Origin: Sediminibacillus dalangtanensis
Lineage (GTDB): Bacteria; Bacillota; Bacilli; Bacillales; Amphibacillaceae
Length of the DNA: 64,000 nucleotides
Reading direction: 5' to 3'
Assembly: GCF_017792025.1 (NCBI RefSeq)
Contig: NZ_CP046956.1
Coordinates: forward strand, 1,984,001 to 2,048,000
Part shown: positions 12,321-20,264 of the stretch, piece by piece
Position numbering within the stretch: position 1 is the first letter of the stretch
Layout of the letters: each line of letters starts with the position of its first letter
The notes under the pieces: model-generated
Database searches by the model: none
Told to the model about the DNA's origin: nothing
What the model saw: the letters and a program-made list of their open reading frames with translations, nothing else
Translations under genes and position numbers: made by a program

Positions 12321-12720
12321 GTTTATCTCCTCCTTCTTAAAATCGACCTGTCTGCTAGAAATAGGTGGTCAGCACCGCTAAACCGCCTTACTAGGTTATT
12401 TATTATACCAAATTATTGTATACTTAACAGCATTGCATGCCAAACAGGCTTTTGGCAAAACAGTACCAACAAAGCATTCTGTTAGAGTATACTATATCTT
12501 TTTTCATTTTTCTACCTTTACCGTCAAACATTGCTGACATGGTTATTATTTGGAGAAATAATCTTGGGGAGTGATCGCGGACGACGGAACATTATAAGGG
12601 GAATAATAGAAGTAATGAAAATCCAAACTGCTTGTACAATTGAATAGACGTATTATACGAAGCGCCGACAGCCCCTGCGGTTTGGAAAAGGGGCTGTCAT
12701 GAGTGGTACCGAACTGGATA
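12321..12720. other. 400-bp intergenic region with one strong inverted repeat
   Basis: No open frame with a ribosome site is convincing here. A 9-bp perfect inverted repeat (12667-12675 with 12690-12698, GACAGCCCC type) lies about 20 bp past the end of the phosphatase gene on the minus strand. It may serve as its terminator, although neither side has a clean T-run. The fer promoter region occupies the left end. Confidence 0.5.
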
Positions 12721-13290
12721 TTAACTCACAACAGGTTCGTCATCAGACCAAATACGTTCCACTATATACTCTCCACCTGTTTTTTGAACTAAATACATAT
12801 CCGGATTAGTAAACCCTTTCCATTGAGAGAAACCTATATCCGCCTGATAGCTGTTCAACAGTAAAGCAAGTAAATTCCCGTGTGTTACGATACCGATGTT
12901 CTCACAGGTGTCGTCAGCCATTATTTCATCGATCAACTGACCAACCCGTAAATTGGCGTCATTGGAGGATTCTCCTCCAGGAAGCCTGAAATCTCTATCT
13001 GTAAATGATTCTTCTAAGACATCGAGCCAGTCATCAATCGGCTCCTCACTGAGCAACCGCTCTTCCAGCCTTTCATCTATTTCTATGGACAGATTATGCC
13101 GTTCCGCATATGGTTTAATACTCTCGATCGCTCGCAAAAAGGGGCTGGATATAATCCGGTCCAGTTGATAGCCATAATTTTGCAAGAATGTTGAAACAAC
13201 CTGGGCCTGCTTCACGCCTTCCCTCGTTAAAGGGGAATCCTTATGCTGTCCTTCTGCGCTACAATGACGGATCATAAATAGTCTTTTCAT
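12721..13290 (-). CDS. Histidine phosphatase family protein (phosphoglycerate mutase-like)
   Basis: I choose the ATG at 13290, 9 bp after GGAGGAG; an upstream frame extension has no ribosome site. The 189-residue protein has the family start FMIRHCSAEG with phospho-acceptor His9. The second conserved histidine is in IVTHGNLL. The RxxE-type segment SSPFLRAIESI and the loop GGESSNDANLRV are also present. Members are broad-range phosphatases, and this one lacks the extra segments of true phosphoglycerate mutases. The substrate is unknown. Monocistronic. Confidence 0.85.
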   Translation of the reverse strand: MKRLFMIRHCSAEGQHKDSPLTREGVKQAQVVSTFLQNYGYQLDRIISSPFLRAIESIKPYAERHNLSIEIDERLEERLLSEEPIDDWLDVLEESFTDRDFRLPGGESSNDANLRVGQLIDEIMADDTCENIGIVTHGNLLALLLNSYQADIGFSQWKGFTNPDMYLVQKTGGEYIVERIWSDDEPVVS

Positions 13291-13537
13291 CCAAACCATC
13301 TCCTCCAAGGGAATTAACTCTATTATCAGACAACTTCTCTTTAAAAACAAGTGTCGATATGGAATTTTTGATGTTTACAGCCTGCGCTACTGTTCATTTT
13401 CGCCATAGATTATTCATTCTATTCACAAAAAAATGAAATGGAAACCGTTATGAAAAAAATGAGGATGTTTTTTTGCCCATAAGAAAATTTTCCTATACTG
13501 ACGCATAGGATAGGTAAAAAGAAGGGAGGTGTGAAAA

Positions 13538-13924
13538 ATGGGTATCCGGCTTATCAAAATTTCTGTGATTTACTTCTTAGTTGGTGTCTGTCTTGGATAT
13601 TATATGTCTATTGCACATCAATACACACTTACTGGTGTCCATGTCCATATTAATTTGCTAGGATGGACTGCCTTGACTTTAGCAGGTCTTATTTACTTTG
13701 TATTTCCATCCCTTTCCGAAAATAAATTGGGAGTATGGCATTTTTGGCTTCACAACCTCGGACTGCCGGTCATGATACTATCTCTTACTATTATGCTGTT
13801 AACCGGAAATACGGCATTAACAGCTGGTGTTGCAATAGGTGCTACTTTGGTCGTCATAGCTGTATTCCTTTTCGCTCTCAATGTTATCCTCCATCTAAAC
13901 GAAAAAAATAGCAAGTTCAACTAA
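13538..13924 (+). CDS. Small four-helix membrane protein, heme-copper-oxidase-subunit-I-like
   Basis: The 128-residue protein has four hydrophobic segments (about residues 7-27, 35-57, 66-88 and 93-117). The second carries GVHVHINLLGW, and the third is preceded by VWHFWLHNLGLP. The HVH-x-NLLGW motif recalls the heme-binding helix of NorB/cbb3-type subunit I, of which this would be only a fragment-sized relative. It may bind heme, but that is inference. The start ATG follows AAGGGAGGTG. A strong shared terminator follows. No oxidase genes are adjacent. I do not know a firm family name. Confidence 0.6.
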   Translation: MGIRLIKISVIYFLVGVCLGYYMSIAHQYTLTGVHVHINLLGWTALTLAGLIYFVFPSLSENKLGVWHFWLHNLGLPVMILSLTIMLLTGNTALTAGVAIGATLVVIAVFLFALNVILHLNEKNSKFN

Positions 13925-13958
13925 AAAAACTAACCGTTCGATGACGGTTAGTTTTTTT
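13923..13958 (+). terminator. Bidirectional terminator between converging genes
   Basis: Stem AAAACTAACCGT with ACGGTTAGTTTT and a 6-nt loop, with A-run and T-run on either side. It serves the membrane protein gene (plus) and the small DUF6501-like gene (minus). Confidence 0.9.
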
Positions 13959-14162
13959 TTATACTTCTTCAAAATACTCTTTAAAGAATCCACCAATCCT
14001 GTTTGTGTTATCAATGATAAAATAAAATTCATCTGTTTCGTTTTTTACATCATACACTTTCCCTGGAGTAAGTGTCTTATCAACTACAAATTTTTTCGCA
14101 TCATTATGAACACATTTGATGTGCTTGACTGTTTCATTATTTTCCCAATTCTTATGGATCAT
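13959..14162 (-). CDS. Small conserved Bacillaceae protein, DUF6501-like
   Basis: I place the start at ATG 14162 (67 residues, MIHKNWENNETVKH) because the AGGTG site sits 6 bp upstream of it and overlaps the alternative GTG at 14171. It is a single soluble domain, charged at both ends, with a beta-rich middle (KVYDVKNETDEFYFIIDNT) and the ending GGFFKEYFEEV. I believe this matches the uncharacterised DUF6501 family from memory of the pattern; function unknown. Confidence 0.65.
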   Translation of the reverse strand: MIHKNWENNETVKHIKCVHNDAKKFVVDKTLTPGKVYDVKNETDEFYFIIDNTNRIGGFFKEYFEEV

Positions 14163-14256
14163 TTTATTCACCTATCTTCCTATTTAGCGTTCTTCCAAAA
14201 GGTATCAATCGTTTTGTTTAGATTTTAGCCCCAAACTACCAAAGCACCATTTAACT

Positions 14257-14628
14257 TTAACTCAATTTCTCTAAAAACTCCAAACGATTCCCGAAAGGAT
14301 CATCCAAATAAAAACGCTTATAGCCTGGAAGCCGATCATCCTCTGTTACTTTTACATGACTGCTTTTCAAATTAGATTTCAATTCTACCAGATTTTCCAC
14401 ATAAAAAGCAGGATGCGCTTTCCTGGCTGGATCAAAAGGTTGTTCTACACCGATATGGAGCTGTTGTGCCCCGCATAGAAACCAAATGCCGCCATTTTTC
14501 TTGAGCGTTTCCGGTTTTTCGATTTCTTCCATTCCTAACAAATCAGCAAAAAATTCCCTAGCTTTTTGTTCGCTGCCTGCAGGAGCTGCAAGTTGTACAT
14601 GGTCAATTCCTTGAAAACGGTAAGCCAA
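14257..14628 (-). CDS. VOC (glyoxalase/dioxygenase) superfamily protein
   Basis: This 123-residue single-module VOC protein starts with TTG behind GGGGAG. Both beta-alpha-beta-beta-beta halves are present, with a metal-ligand candidate His10 in GIDHVQLA, a second histidine in QLHIGVE and a glutamate in FGNRLEFLE. These enzymes open rings, isomerise glyoxals or bind drugs; the reaction here is unknown. An alpha/beta hydrolase lies 72 bp upstream on the same strand. The pair recalls the quinone-responsive mhqE-mhqD pair of B. subtilis, but this VOC protein is half the size of MhqE. Confidence 0.75.
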   Translation of the reverse strand: MAYRFQGIDHVQLAAPAGSEQKAREFFADLLGMEEIEKPETLKKNGGIWFLCGAQQLHIGVEQPFDPARKAHPAFYVENLVELKSNLKSSHVKVTEDDRLPGYKRFYLDDPFGNRLEFLEKLS

Positions 14629-14700
14629 AACAATCTCCCCTTGTAACGCCTGAAGGGATGACGATGAATAAATAAGATTGTTTCCCTCCCAAAGCGTTAT

Positions 14701-15315
14701 TTACTTTCTACCATCACTATACCATGATTTGGCCTGTAATACTTCTCTTTGAGATAATTGATGACCCATATTTTCCCAATGAACAGTTACCTGTGCCCCT
14801 GCATTCGTTAACAGTTGTTTCAGTTCCTCTGTTTCCTTGCTGTTTATCAAGGGATCGTTGGTGCCTGCACCAATAAATACATTAGTGCCAGTCAAAGAAG
14901 GTAGTTCCATTCCTCTTCTTGGAACCATAGGATGGAACAATATAGCACTTTCTAAGGCTTGTGGGTAATGGAACAACAAACTCCCGGCTATATTGGCACC
15001 ATTCGAGTAGCCGACAGCTACGATGTTATTCCTGTCAAATTGGTAAGTAGATGCAGCTTCACCGAGAAAAGCATGAAGTTCTTCCGTACGGGCAATCAAA
15101 TCTTCTTCATCAAAAACCCCTTCACGCAATCGACGGAAAAAACGCGCCATTCCATTCTCTGATACGTTTCCCCTTACTCCTAAAACAGATGCCTCAGGAT
15201 CAATCATCTCTGCTACTGGCAATAGATCCTTTTCAGTCCCGCCTGTTCCGTGCAACAATAACAACACAGGCGCCTCAGGATTAGAACCTTCACGATAAAA
15301 ATGTTTCATTTGCAA
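14701..15315 (-). CDS. Alpha/beta hydrolase, carboxylesterase of the MhqD/YodD type
   Basis: I choose TTG 15315, 8 bp from GGGAGG; the ATG at 15309 is the alternative. The 204-residue enzyme is a compact esterase fold with oxyanion segment LLLHGTGGTEKD, nucleophile Ser in GYSNGAN, acid Asp in GAGTNDPLI and His in MGHQL. Relatives such as MhqD and YodD are induced by quinones and diamide and probably process aromatic adducts. The neighbouring VOC gene supports joint action. No repressor gene is next to them. Confidence 0.8.
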   Translation of the reverse strand: MQMKHFYREGSNPEAPVLLLLHGTGGTEKDLLPVAEMIDPEASVLGVRGNVSENGMARFFRRLREGVFDEEDLIARTEELHAFLGEAASTYQFDRNNIVAVGYSNGANIAGSLLFHYPQALESAILFHPMVPRRGMELPSLTGTNVFIGAGTNDPLINSKETEELKQLLTNAGAQVTVHWENMGHQLSQREVLQAKSWYSDGRK

Positions 15316-15453
15316 TGTGTAAACCTCCCTATCTCGTCTTCTGATTTTAAGTCTCCTGAAATCTAGTTTACATATCATTATTATAAACAACTAGAAATAT
15401 CTCGGAATCAAGATTATTTTACCACATTTCTTTCTCTCGGCAAATTACGCTAT

Positions 15454-16509
15454 TTAGGATTGAAGTTTTTTAAACAGCCATTTCAGAAAGAATGGCAGGA
15501 TCAATACAATGGTTAGCAGGCGGATCATCTGCAGAGAACTGACAATCGATGGGTCGCCATTTACCGATTGCGCAGTCAATGCCATTTCGATTAACCCACC
15601 TGGTGCAAGGCTCAATACGGCTGTTGCTGTATTCAAATTGGTAAAAGAACTAAAAAGGAATCCGAACAAGAAAGATGTCGCTATTAATAAGATAGCGAGA
15701 CACAAAAAATAAAGACAATACTTGCCTGCCGTTTTCAGGTCTTTAACTGAAATTGAATTCCCGAGATAAACACCGATAGTCAGCTGTGCAAACAAATATG
15801 CGCTATTCGGAAGTTGAAAAAGGGCTATTCCGTTTATTTGCAAAGCTGCTGTTACCAACATCGGAATCAAAACAAGTGAGGCTGGCACCCACCTTTGCAG
15901 TAATAACCCGATTAAAAATGCTGCAATAAACAAGAGAATGGTCCATGTCGGTCCATTTACTGCCTGCTGTTGCACTGCTCCTTGTGTTAATTGCGTTTGA
16001 TGGAAAAACAAATGGGTAGCCGAGAACGGAATGATGAACAATACAGCAACAAGTCGAATGGTTTGAAAAATGGTAACCAGTACAGTATTTCCGTTGAACG
16101 ATTCACTTAATGCTAAAACTGTCGACAGCCCTCCTGGAATACTGCCTAGCAAGCTTGTTGTTATGTCTAATTTCACCCATCTTGTGATCAAATAAGCGCT
16201 TCCCAAGCTTAAAGCAATCAAGAGCAAAGTCAGGACTGTATATGGAACCAGATACGGAACAACAGTGGTCAGTGTGGCAGCGGTGAAGGTAGAACCAATC
16301 TGAATCCCCAAAATAGAAAAGCTAACCTTCCTTAGTCGCAGTGAAGCTGTTGTTCTTGCAATAGGAAAAAGCTTATAAATTAGCAAACTCGTTACTGGAC
16401 CAAGAATCCAGGGCAACGGTAGATGCAACCAGGTATACAAAAATCCGCCAACGGCTCCAATGACATATGTGATAAGTAATCGAGTAAAGAAAGTCGCCAA
16501 AGCAACCAC
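15454..16509 (-). CDS. AbrB-family membrane protein (PF05145), putative transporter
   Basis: The 351-residue, very hydrophobic protein has about 10 membrane helices arranged as two similar halves. Each half has a glycine/proline loop (SLLGSIPGGLSTVLALSES and VLSLAPGGLIEMALTAQS), the internal duplication typical of this family. The old name putative ammonia monooxygenase is misleading; members are membrane regulators or exporters of unknown substrate. The start is GTG with a weak site (AGCGGG), just after the TerC stop 12 bp upstream, so translation may be coupled to terC. Confidence 0.8.
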   Translation of the reverse strand: MVALATFFTRLLITYVIGAVGGFLYTWLHLPLPWILGPVTSLLIYKLFPIARTTASLRLRKVSFSILGIQIGSTFTAATLTTVVPYLVPYTVLTLLLIALSLGSAYLITRWVKLDITTSLLGSIPGGLSTVLALSESFNGNTVLVTIFQTIRLVAVLFIIPFSATHLFFHQTQLTQGAVQQQAVNGPTWTILLFIAAFLIGLLLQRWVPASLVLIPMLVTAALQINGIALFQLPNSAYLFAQLTIGVYLGNSISVKDLKTAGKYCLYFLCLAILLIATSFLFGFLFSSFTNLNTATAVLSLAPGGLIEMALTAQSVNGDPSIVSSLQMIRLLTIVLILPFFLKWLFKKLQS

Positions 16510-16521
16510 CCGCTTTCCAGC

Positions 16522-17286
16522 TTAATCCTTTATTTCGCTGTCTTGGTTCGATGGTTTCCAGAACCAGCCGATCAGTGCGATGGCTATCATTACCACCCAG
16601 AAAATCGTTTTCCATAGAGTGGTTTCTGGAAAATCAGCTGGGATGATCGCCAATTGAGGATGGGCCAATGTGTGCACCGCCAGCTTGACAGCCACCCAGC
16701 CGACAATGGTGTAGGCGGCTGTTTCCAAGCCAGGTCTTTTCTTTAATAATTTCACAATATAAGAGGCGGCAATCCTGATTAGTATCAAACCAATCATACC
16801 ACCGGAAAGGATGACGATAAATTGAGCACCGTCCATTCCCCCAATAGCGGGGAAGGTTGTCTTCGGCAAAGTTGTCGCCAGGGCAACAGCTGCCAAAATA
16901 GAATCGACAGCAAAAGCGATATCCGCTAACTCTACTTTGATAACCGTCGTCCAAAAACCAGACCCTTTAGCAGTTTTGACGACGGATTCTTCCTCTTTTT
17001 TCAAAAAGATTTTCCATAAATTATTAATCGAGATAAACAGCAAGTATATTGCACCTAACGCCTGAACTTGCCAAATATCAATTAGAAAAGAGATGAAGAA
17101 CAAAGAGCCAAATCGAAAGATAAAGGCTCCTCCCAGTCCATAAAGAAGTGCTTTCCTTTGTTTGTCTTCCGGCAAATGTTTGACAATGAGCGCCATAACC
17201 AGAGCGTTATCTGCCGCTAACAGTCCCTCGAGACCGATAAGTGCAAGCAAAGTCCATCCATATTCGAGCAAAATACCTGTATCCAC
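16522..17286 (-). CDS. TerC-family membrane protein, probable manganese exporter
   Basis: I place the start at GTG 17286 behind AGAAAGAAGG; the frame is open further upstream but has no second site and enters the leader. The 254-residue protein has about seven membrane helices, with the acidic membrane motifs LEGLLAADNALV and VELADIAFAVDSI that mark TerC. In Bacillus, the TerC members YceF and YkoY export manganese, in part to metallate secreted enzymes. A long structured leader precedes the gene. The AbrB-family gene follows closely and is likely co-transcribed. Confidence 0.85.
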   Translation of the reverse strand: MDTGILLEYGWTLLALIGLEGLLAADNALVMALIVKHLPEDKQRKALLYGLGGAFIFRFGSLFFISFLIDIWQVQALGAIYLLFISINNLWKIFLKKEEESVVKTAKGSGFWTTVIKVELADIAFAVDSILAAVALATTLPKTTFPAIGGMDGAQFIVILSGGMIGLILIRIAASYIVKLLKKRPGLETAAYTIVGWVAVKLAVHTLAHPQLAIIPADFPETTLWKTIFWVVMIAIALIGWFWKPSNQDSEIKD

Positions 17287-17500
17287 AATGAAGACCTTCT
17301 TTCTTTCTATGTAAATATAACCGCTGTTTCCCAATTCGAAAGTCTTGTCCAAATAACAATAACAACGACACCTTGATACTGGAGGTAAACATTTGATCCG
17401 TGAGCTTGCTGGGCACAGGAAGCTTTTCCGTTGCACGCATGCTTCATTACTGGAATTTCGTCTGGATAAGCTACCCTCTCCGCTAGGATTTTATCCTAAC
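17287..17500 (-). promoter_or_regulatory. Structured 5' leader of terC, possible metal riboswitch
   Basis: The leader can form GGATAA...TTATCC pairing (17491-17496 with 17464-17469) and a GGAAGC/GCTTC-type hairpin near 17418-17445. It also holds a GGGTAGC and an AGCAAG segment about 75 nt apart on the minus strand. The last two resemble the conserved GAGUAGC and AGCAAG loops of the yybP-ykoY manganese riboswitch, which often precedes TerC genes. The P1 helix, however, is poor. I see no clear terminator before the start. Confidence 0.4.
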
Positions 17501-17509
17501 TGTTCGTGC

Positions 17510-17548
17510 AAAAAAAGGCCCGGAATCAGGAAATATCCTTATTCCGGG
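17510..17548 (-). terminator. Terminator after msrAB
   Basis: A long stem (17541-17548 with 17519-17526 plus an inner AGG/CCT pair) followed on the minus strand by CC and seven T. Confidence 0.9.
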
Positions 17549-17559
17549 ACGGGTTGTAC

Positions 17560-18510
17560 TTAGCGGAACAAATAGGACAAATATCCATATCCTTCTTGTT
17601 CCATCTTTTGTTTAGGAACAAACCGCATTGCTGCAGAATTCATGCAGTAACGCATGCCACCTTTTTCCTGTGGCCCGTCTTCAAATACATGACCCAAATG
17701 TGAGTCTGCCTGGCTGCTCCGTATCTCCGTTCGAATCATTCCATGGGAGGTATCCGTATTTTCTTTCACCTGGTGTTTGTCAATGGGTTTTGTAAAGCTT
17801 GGCCACCCGCAGCCCGCGTCATACTTATCTTTTGATGAAAACAAAGGTTCTCCGGAAATGACATCCACATAAATACCTTCTTCTTCATTATCAAAGTATT
17901 CATTTTGGAACGGAGTTTCCGTACCGTTTTCCTGTGTTACGTGATATTGCAAGGGTGTCAGTTGACGGCGAAGCTCTTCCTTGTTTTTTTCAGGCTTCCA
18001 GGTTTTCTCGATGAAATCTTGTCGGCCGGATCCTTTTTTATACAATTTATAGTGAAAAGACTGCTTTTTATAATAATCTTGGTGCTTCTCTTCTGCTTCA
18101 TAGAAAGGTGCCGCGGGTAAAATCTTCGTTACAATCGGATCGGAAAATTTACCACTTTTTTCCAGGTTTTGTTTAGTCTTTTCTGCCAATTGCTTTTGCT
18201 CTTCATTGTGATAGAAGATAGCTGTCTGGTAAGATTCTCCCCTGTCATTAAATTGTCCGCCCGGATCGGTGGGATCAATCTGCCGCCAAAAAATTTCCAA
18301 CAATCGTTCGTAAGAAAAAATCTCCGGGTCAAAAGTAATCTGCACAGCTTCTACATGTCCTGTCGTATCGGAACAGACTTCCTCATAAGTTGGATTTTCC
18401 GTTCTTCCACCGGTATAACCGGAAACAACTTTTTCAATTCCCGGACGTTCATCAAATGGTTCAACCATACACCAAAAACAGCCACCAGCAAAAGTTGCCT
18501 TTTCAGCCAT
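17560..18510 (-). CDS. msrAB: Fused peptide-methionine sulfoxide reductase MsrA-MsrB
   Basis: The start ATG 18510 has AAAGGAGG 8 bp upstream, giving 316 residues. The N-terminal MsrA domain (about 1-160) has the catalytic motif GGCFWC with Cys11. The C-terminal MsrB domain (about 175-305) has AGCGWPSF with the resolving cysteine and RYCMNS with catalytic Cys289. The zinc-binding CxxC pairs of some MsrB proteins are absent. Together the domains repair both S- and R-methionine sulfoxide with thioredoxin. The domain order A-B differs from organisms with separate genes. Single gene; a hairpin in its leader may add control. Confidence 0.95.
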   Translation of the reverse strand: MAEKATFAGGCFWCMVEPFDERPGIEKVVSGYTGGRTENPTYEEVCSDTTGHVEAVQITFDPEIFSYERLLEIFWRQIDPTDPGGQFNDRGESYQTAIFYHNEEQKQLAEKTKQNLEKSGKFSDPIVTKILPAAPFYEAEEKHQDYYKKQSFHYKLYKKGSGRQDFIEKTWKPEKNKEELRRQLTPLQYHVTQENGTETPFQNEYFDNEEEGIYVDVISGEPLFSSKDKYDAGCGWPSFTKPIDKHQVKENTDTSHGMIRTEIRSSQADSHLGHVFEDGPQEKGGMRYCMNSAAMRFVPKQKMEQEGYGYLSYLFR

Positions 18511-18531
18511 TGTGTTACCTCCTTTAAACCG

Positions 18532-18568
18532 AAAAAACGGAAACAATTCTTCTTCATTCCCGTTTTTT
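18532..18568 (-). promoter_or_regulatory. Hairpin with T-run in the msrAB leader
   Basis: On the minus strand an imperfect 11-bp stem (AAAAACGGGAA with TTTCCGTTTTT) ends in a T-run. It is followed within 10 bp by the AAAGGAGG ribosome site. It could be an attenuator or a terminator for upstream transcription. Confidence 0.35.
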
Positions 18569-18677
18569 GATCATCTATTTCATTGTCTTATCCCTAAAAG
18601 TGCTTTCGGGAAAAATGAGTTTGTATATTCTCTATTCTTTCTTTTTTTAACGGAAAAATCAAGCAGTCTGCATTTAC

Positions 18678-19223
18678 TTATATATATAGTTTTGGTACTG
18701 AATTGCCGGATTGGGTAGTACGAGCTTTTCTAACCGTCTTTCTCTTTGGTTTATCTGCTGCTTCGATTTTATAAAGATTTTCTTGTTCCATTTCTATTTT
18801 ATCCCCTTCTTCTTCCGATGAAACACTGTGAGCTGCTTCAGATTTTGCAGTTTCTTCGTCAACGTCGCTGCCGTCTTCCTCATTAAAAGCTTTGAGCATA
18901 TTGATCATCATCGGAATGTTTTTCACCATCGGACCATATTGTTGGATAACTGGCATAGCTGATTGCGCCATCTTTATGGCCTGCTGCACGTTACCCAGTG
19001 TACTTGTCAATTTCGAACCGCCTCCTGCTGCCGCCGGAAATTGGGAAACAGCTGATGGCTGGGTAAAACGCTGTAGCAAACCGGACAATCCCCCTCCTCT
19101 AGGAGCCGGCACTCCTCCTTGGTATGGAGTTGGAAAACTTGGCGGGAATCCCCCTGGAGACCTTACTCCTTGGGAAAAAGGGAACGAACCGATGTTTGAT
19201 GGCCCATGACTTGGATTGAACAT
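18678..19223 (-). CDS. yqfQ: YqfQ/VrrA-like protein
   Basis: The 181-residue protein starts with ATG behind GAGGGG. The first 70 residues are rich in Gly, Pro, Ser and Phe and low in complexity. A conserved core follows (about 70-112: SKLTSTLGNVQQAIKMAQ... QQYGPMVKNIP), then an acidic linker, and a basic tail KPKRKTVRKARTT. The GLSGLLQRF motif and the core match the YqfQ-like family, which includes B. anthracis VrrA, known for its variable repeats. Role unknown; a spore-associated function has been suggested for the family. No signal peptide. Confidence 0.65.
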   Translation of the reverse strand: MFNPSHGPSNIGSFPFSQGVRSPGGFPPSFPTPYQGGVPAPRGGGLSGLLQRFTQPSAVSQFPAAAGGGSKLTSTLGNVQQAIKMAQSAMPVIQQYGPMVKNIPMMINMLKAFNEEDGSDVDEETAKSEAAHSVSSEEEGDKIEMEQENLYKIEAADKPKRKTVRKARTTQSGNSVPKLYI

Positions 19224-19446
19224 ACAAAAACCCCTCTTTTCAAAAAATGATTTGATTTATTGTACGTTCCATACCTACAAGAAGTGTAGGCATTAATCGA
19301 GTATTCCCTGGAGCGCTGTCATATAAAAAAGAGCTTCCCATAAGCCGCTTAAGACTTGAAGGAAAACTCCTATTTCGTTCTTGAATTATTTCCCGGGCAA
19401 GCGCAGAATACGACGCTTGCCGTACATTTCCCCGCATCGATTGTCG

Positions 19447-19695
19447 CTAATTGACGTTATATAAAGAAAGCAGCTGATACGTGCAAATCGTTCGTTCTTC
19501 TTTCCAAGTAATTTCGACAATCTTCCCGCTCCCGATCTGGTCGGAATCATGGTGACGCTTTATCTCGATTGTCTGGTTTATGGGAAATAACTTGTACCCT
19601 GAAAATTCTATCTCAAACATATTTTGCTGGTGCTGCAAACGCTTTTCTCTACCGTGAGTCAGCAGTTTCCATTCAATTGACATAGGCATTGACAT
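19447..19695 (-). CDS. Conserved small protein, DUF2584-like
   Basis: The 82-residue soluble protein starts with ATG 7 bp after GGAGGTGGG. The N-terminal half (PMSIEWKLLTHGREKRL) and the hydrophobic stretch FEIEFSGYKLFPINQTIEIKRH resemble the uncharacterised DUF2584 family of Bacillaceae. No catalytic motif is visible. The 220 bp between its end and yqfQ contain no supported gene. Confidence 0.6.
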   Translation of the reverse strand: MSMPMSIEWKLLTHGREKRLQHQQNMFEIEFSGYKLFPINQTIEIKRHHDSDQIGSGKIVEITWKEERTICTYQLLSLYNVN

Positions 19696-19782
19696 TCAAT
19701 ACCCACCTCCCGCTATCATTTACCTATCATAGTACGTCATGGTAGTTTGCTTGACAAGAAAAATTTCCTGAACGGGAGGAAC

Positions 19783-20121
19783 TCACCCCAAAAAATCACG
19801 TAATGTGAACGGAAAATTAATATGATAACCACCAAGTATTTGAATGTTTTTTTGAAATGTATCTTCGTACTCCCCTATTCCCCTTCCTTGCTGTAGATGT
19901 GTATCTAAAATGGACATGATTGTCTGCAAGGCAGTGGTTACTTCGAATATTTCAGCTAACGATAATTCCTGCAAAGAGGGAATATCCATTAATTGAAAGC
20001 TTTTCAATTTGGCTATGTAGCCTTCGGAAAAGTACTCCGGCAAGATTCGGTTATAAATTTCCTCCATCAGAGAAAGGGCATATTCCTGTTGCTCTGAAGT
20101 GGAAGCGGTGATCACTTTCAT
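19783..20121 (-). CDS. Conserved helical protein, YhcU/DUF5365-like
   Basis: The 112-residue, mostly helical soluble protein starts with ATG after AGGAGGA. The start MKVITASTSEQQEYALSLMEEIYNRILPEYFSEGYI resembles B. subtilis YhcU (DUF5365), whose function is unknown. Monocistronic, 87 bp upstream of the small DUF2584-like gene. Confidence 0.6.
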   Translation of the reverse strand: MKVITASTSEQQEYALSLMEEIYNRILPEYFSEGYIAKLKSFQLMDIPSLQELSLAEIFEVTTALQTIMSILDTHLQQGRGIGEYEDTFQKNIQILGGYHINFPFTLRDFLG

Positions 20122-20264
20122 ACAAATCCTCCTGTATATCTAAATAGCAAAGCAGAGCCTCCGCTGCTTTCAGTCAATTGATAGCAGCGCTGTTAGGTCA
20201 TCTTCTTCTACTATATCACGAGCTTCTTTCGATATTTAAGGAGTAATTATTGGCAATCTGGTGT

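Noticed and set aside
13941..14228. A plus-strand frame of 95 codons opposite the DUF6501-like gene
   Set aside because: It begins in the terminator and mirrors a better-supported minus-strand gene with a ribosome site.
19240..19437. A 65-codon minus-strand frame between the DUF2584-like gene and yqfQ
   Set aside because: No ribosome site and no recognisable pattern; base use does not look coding.
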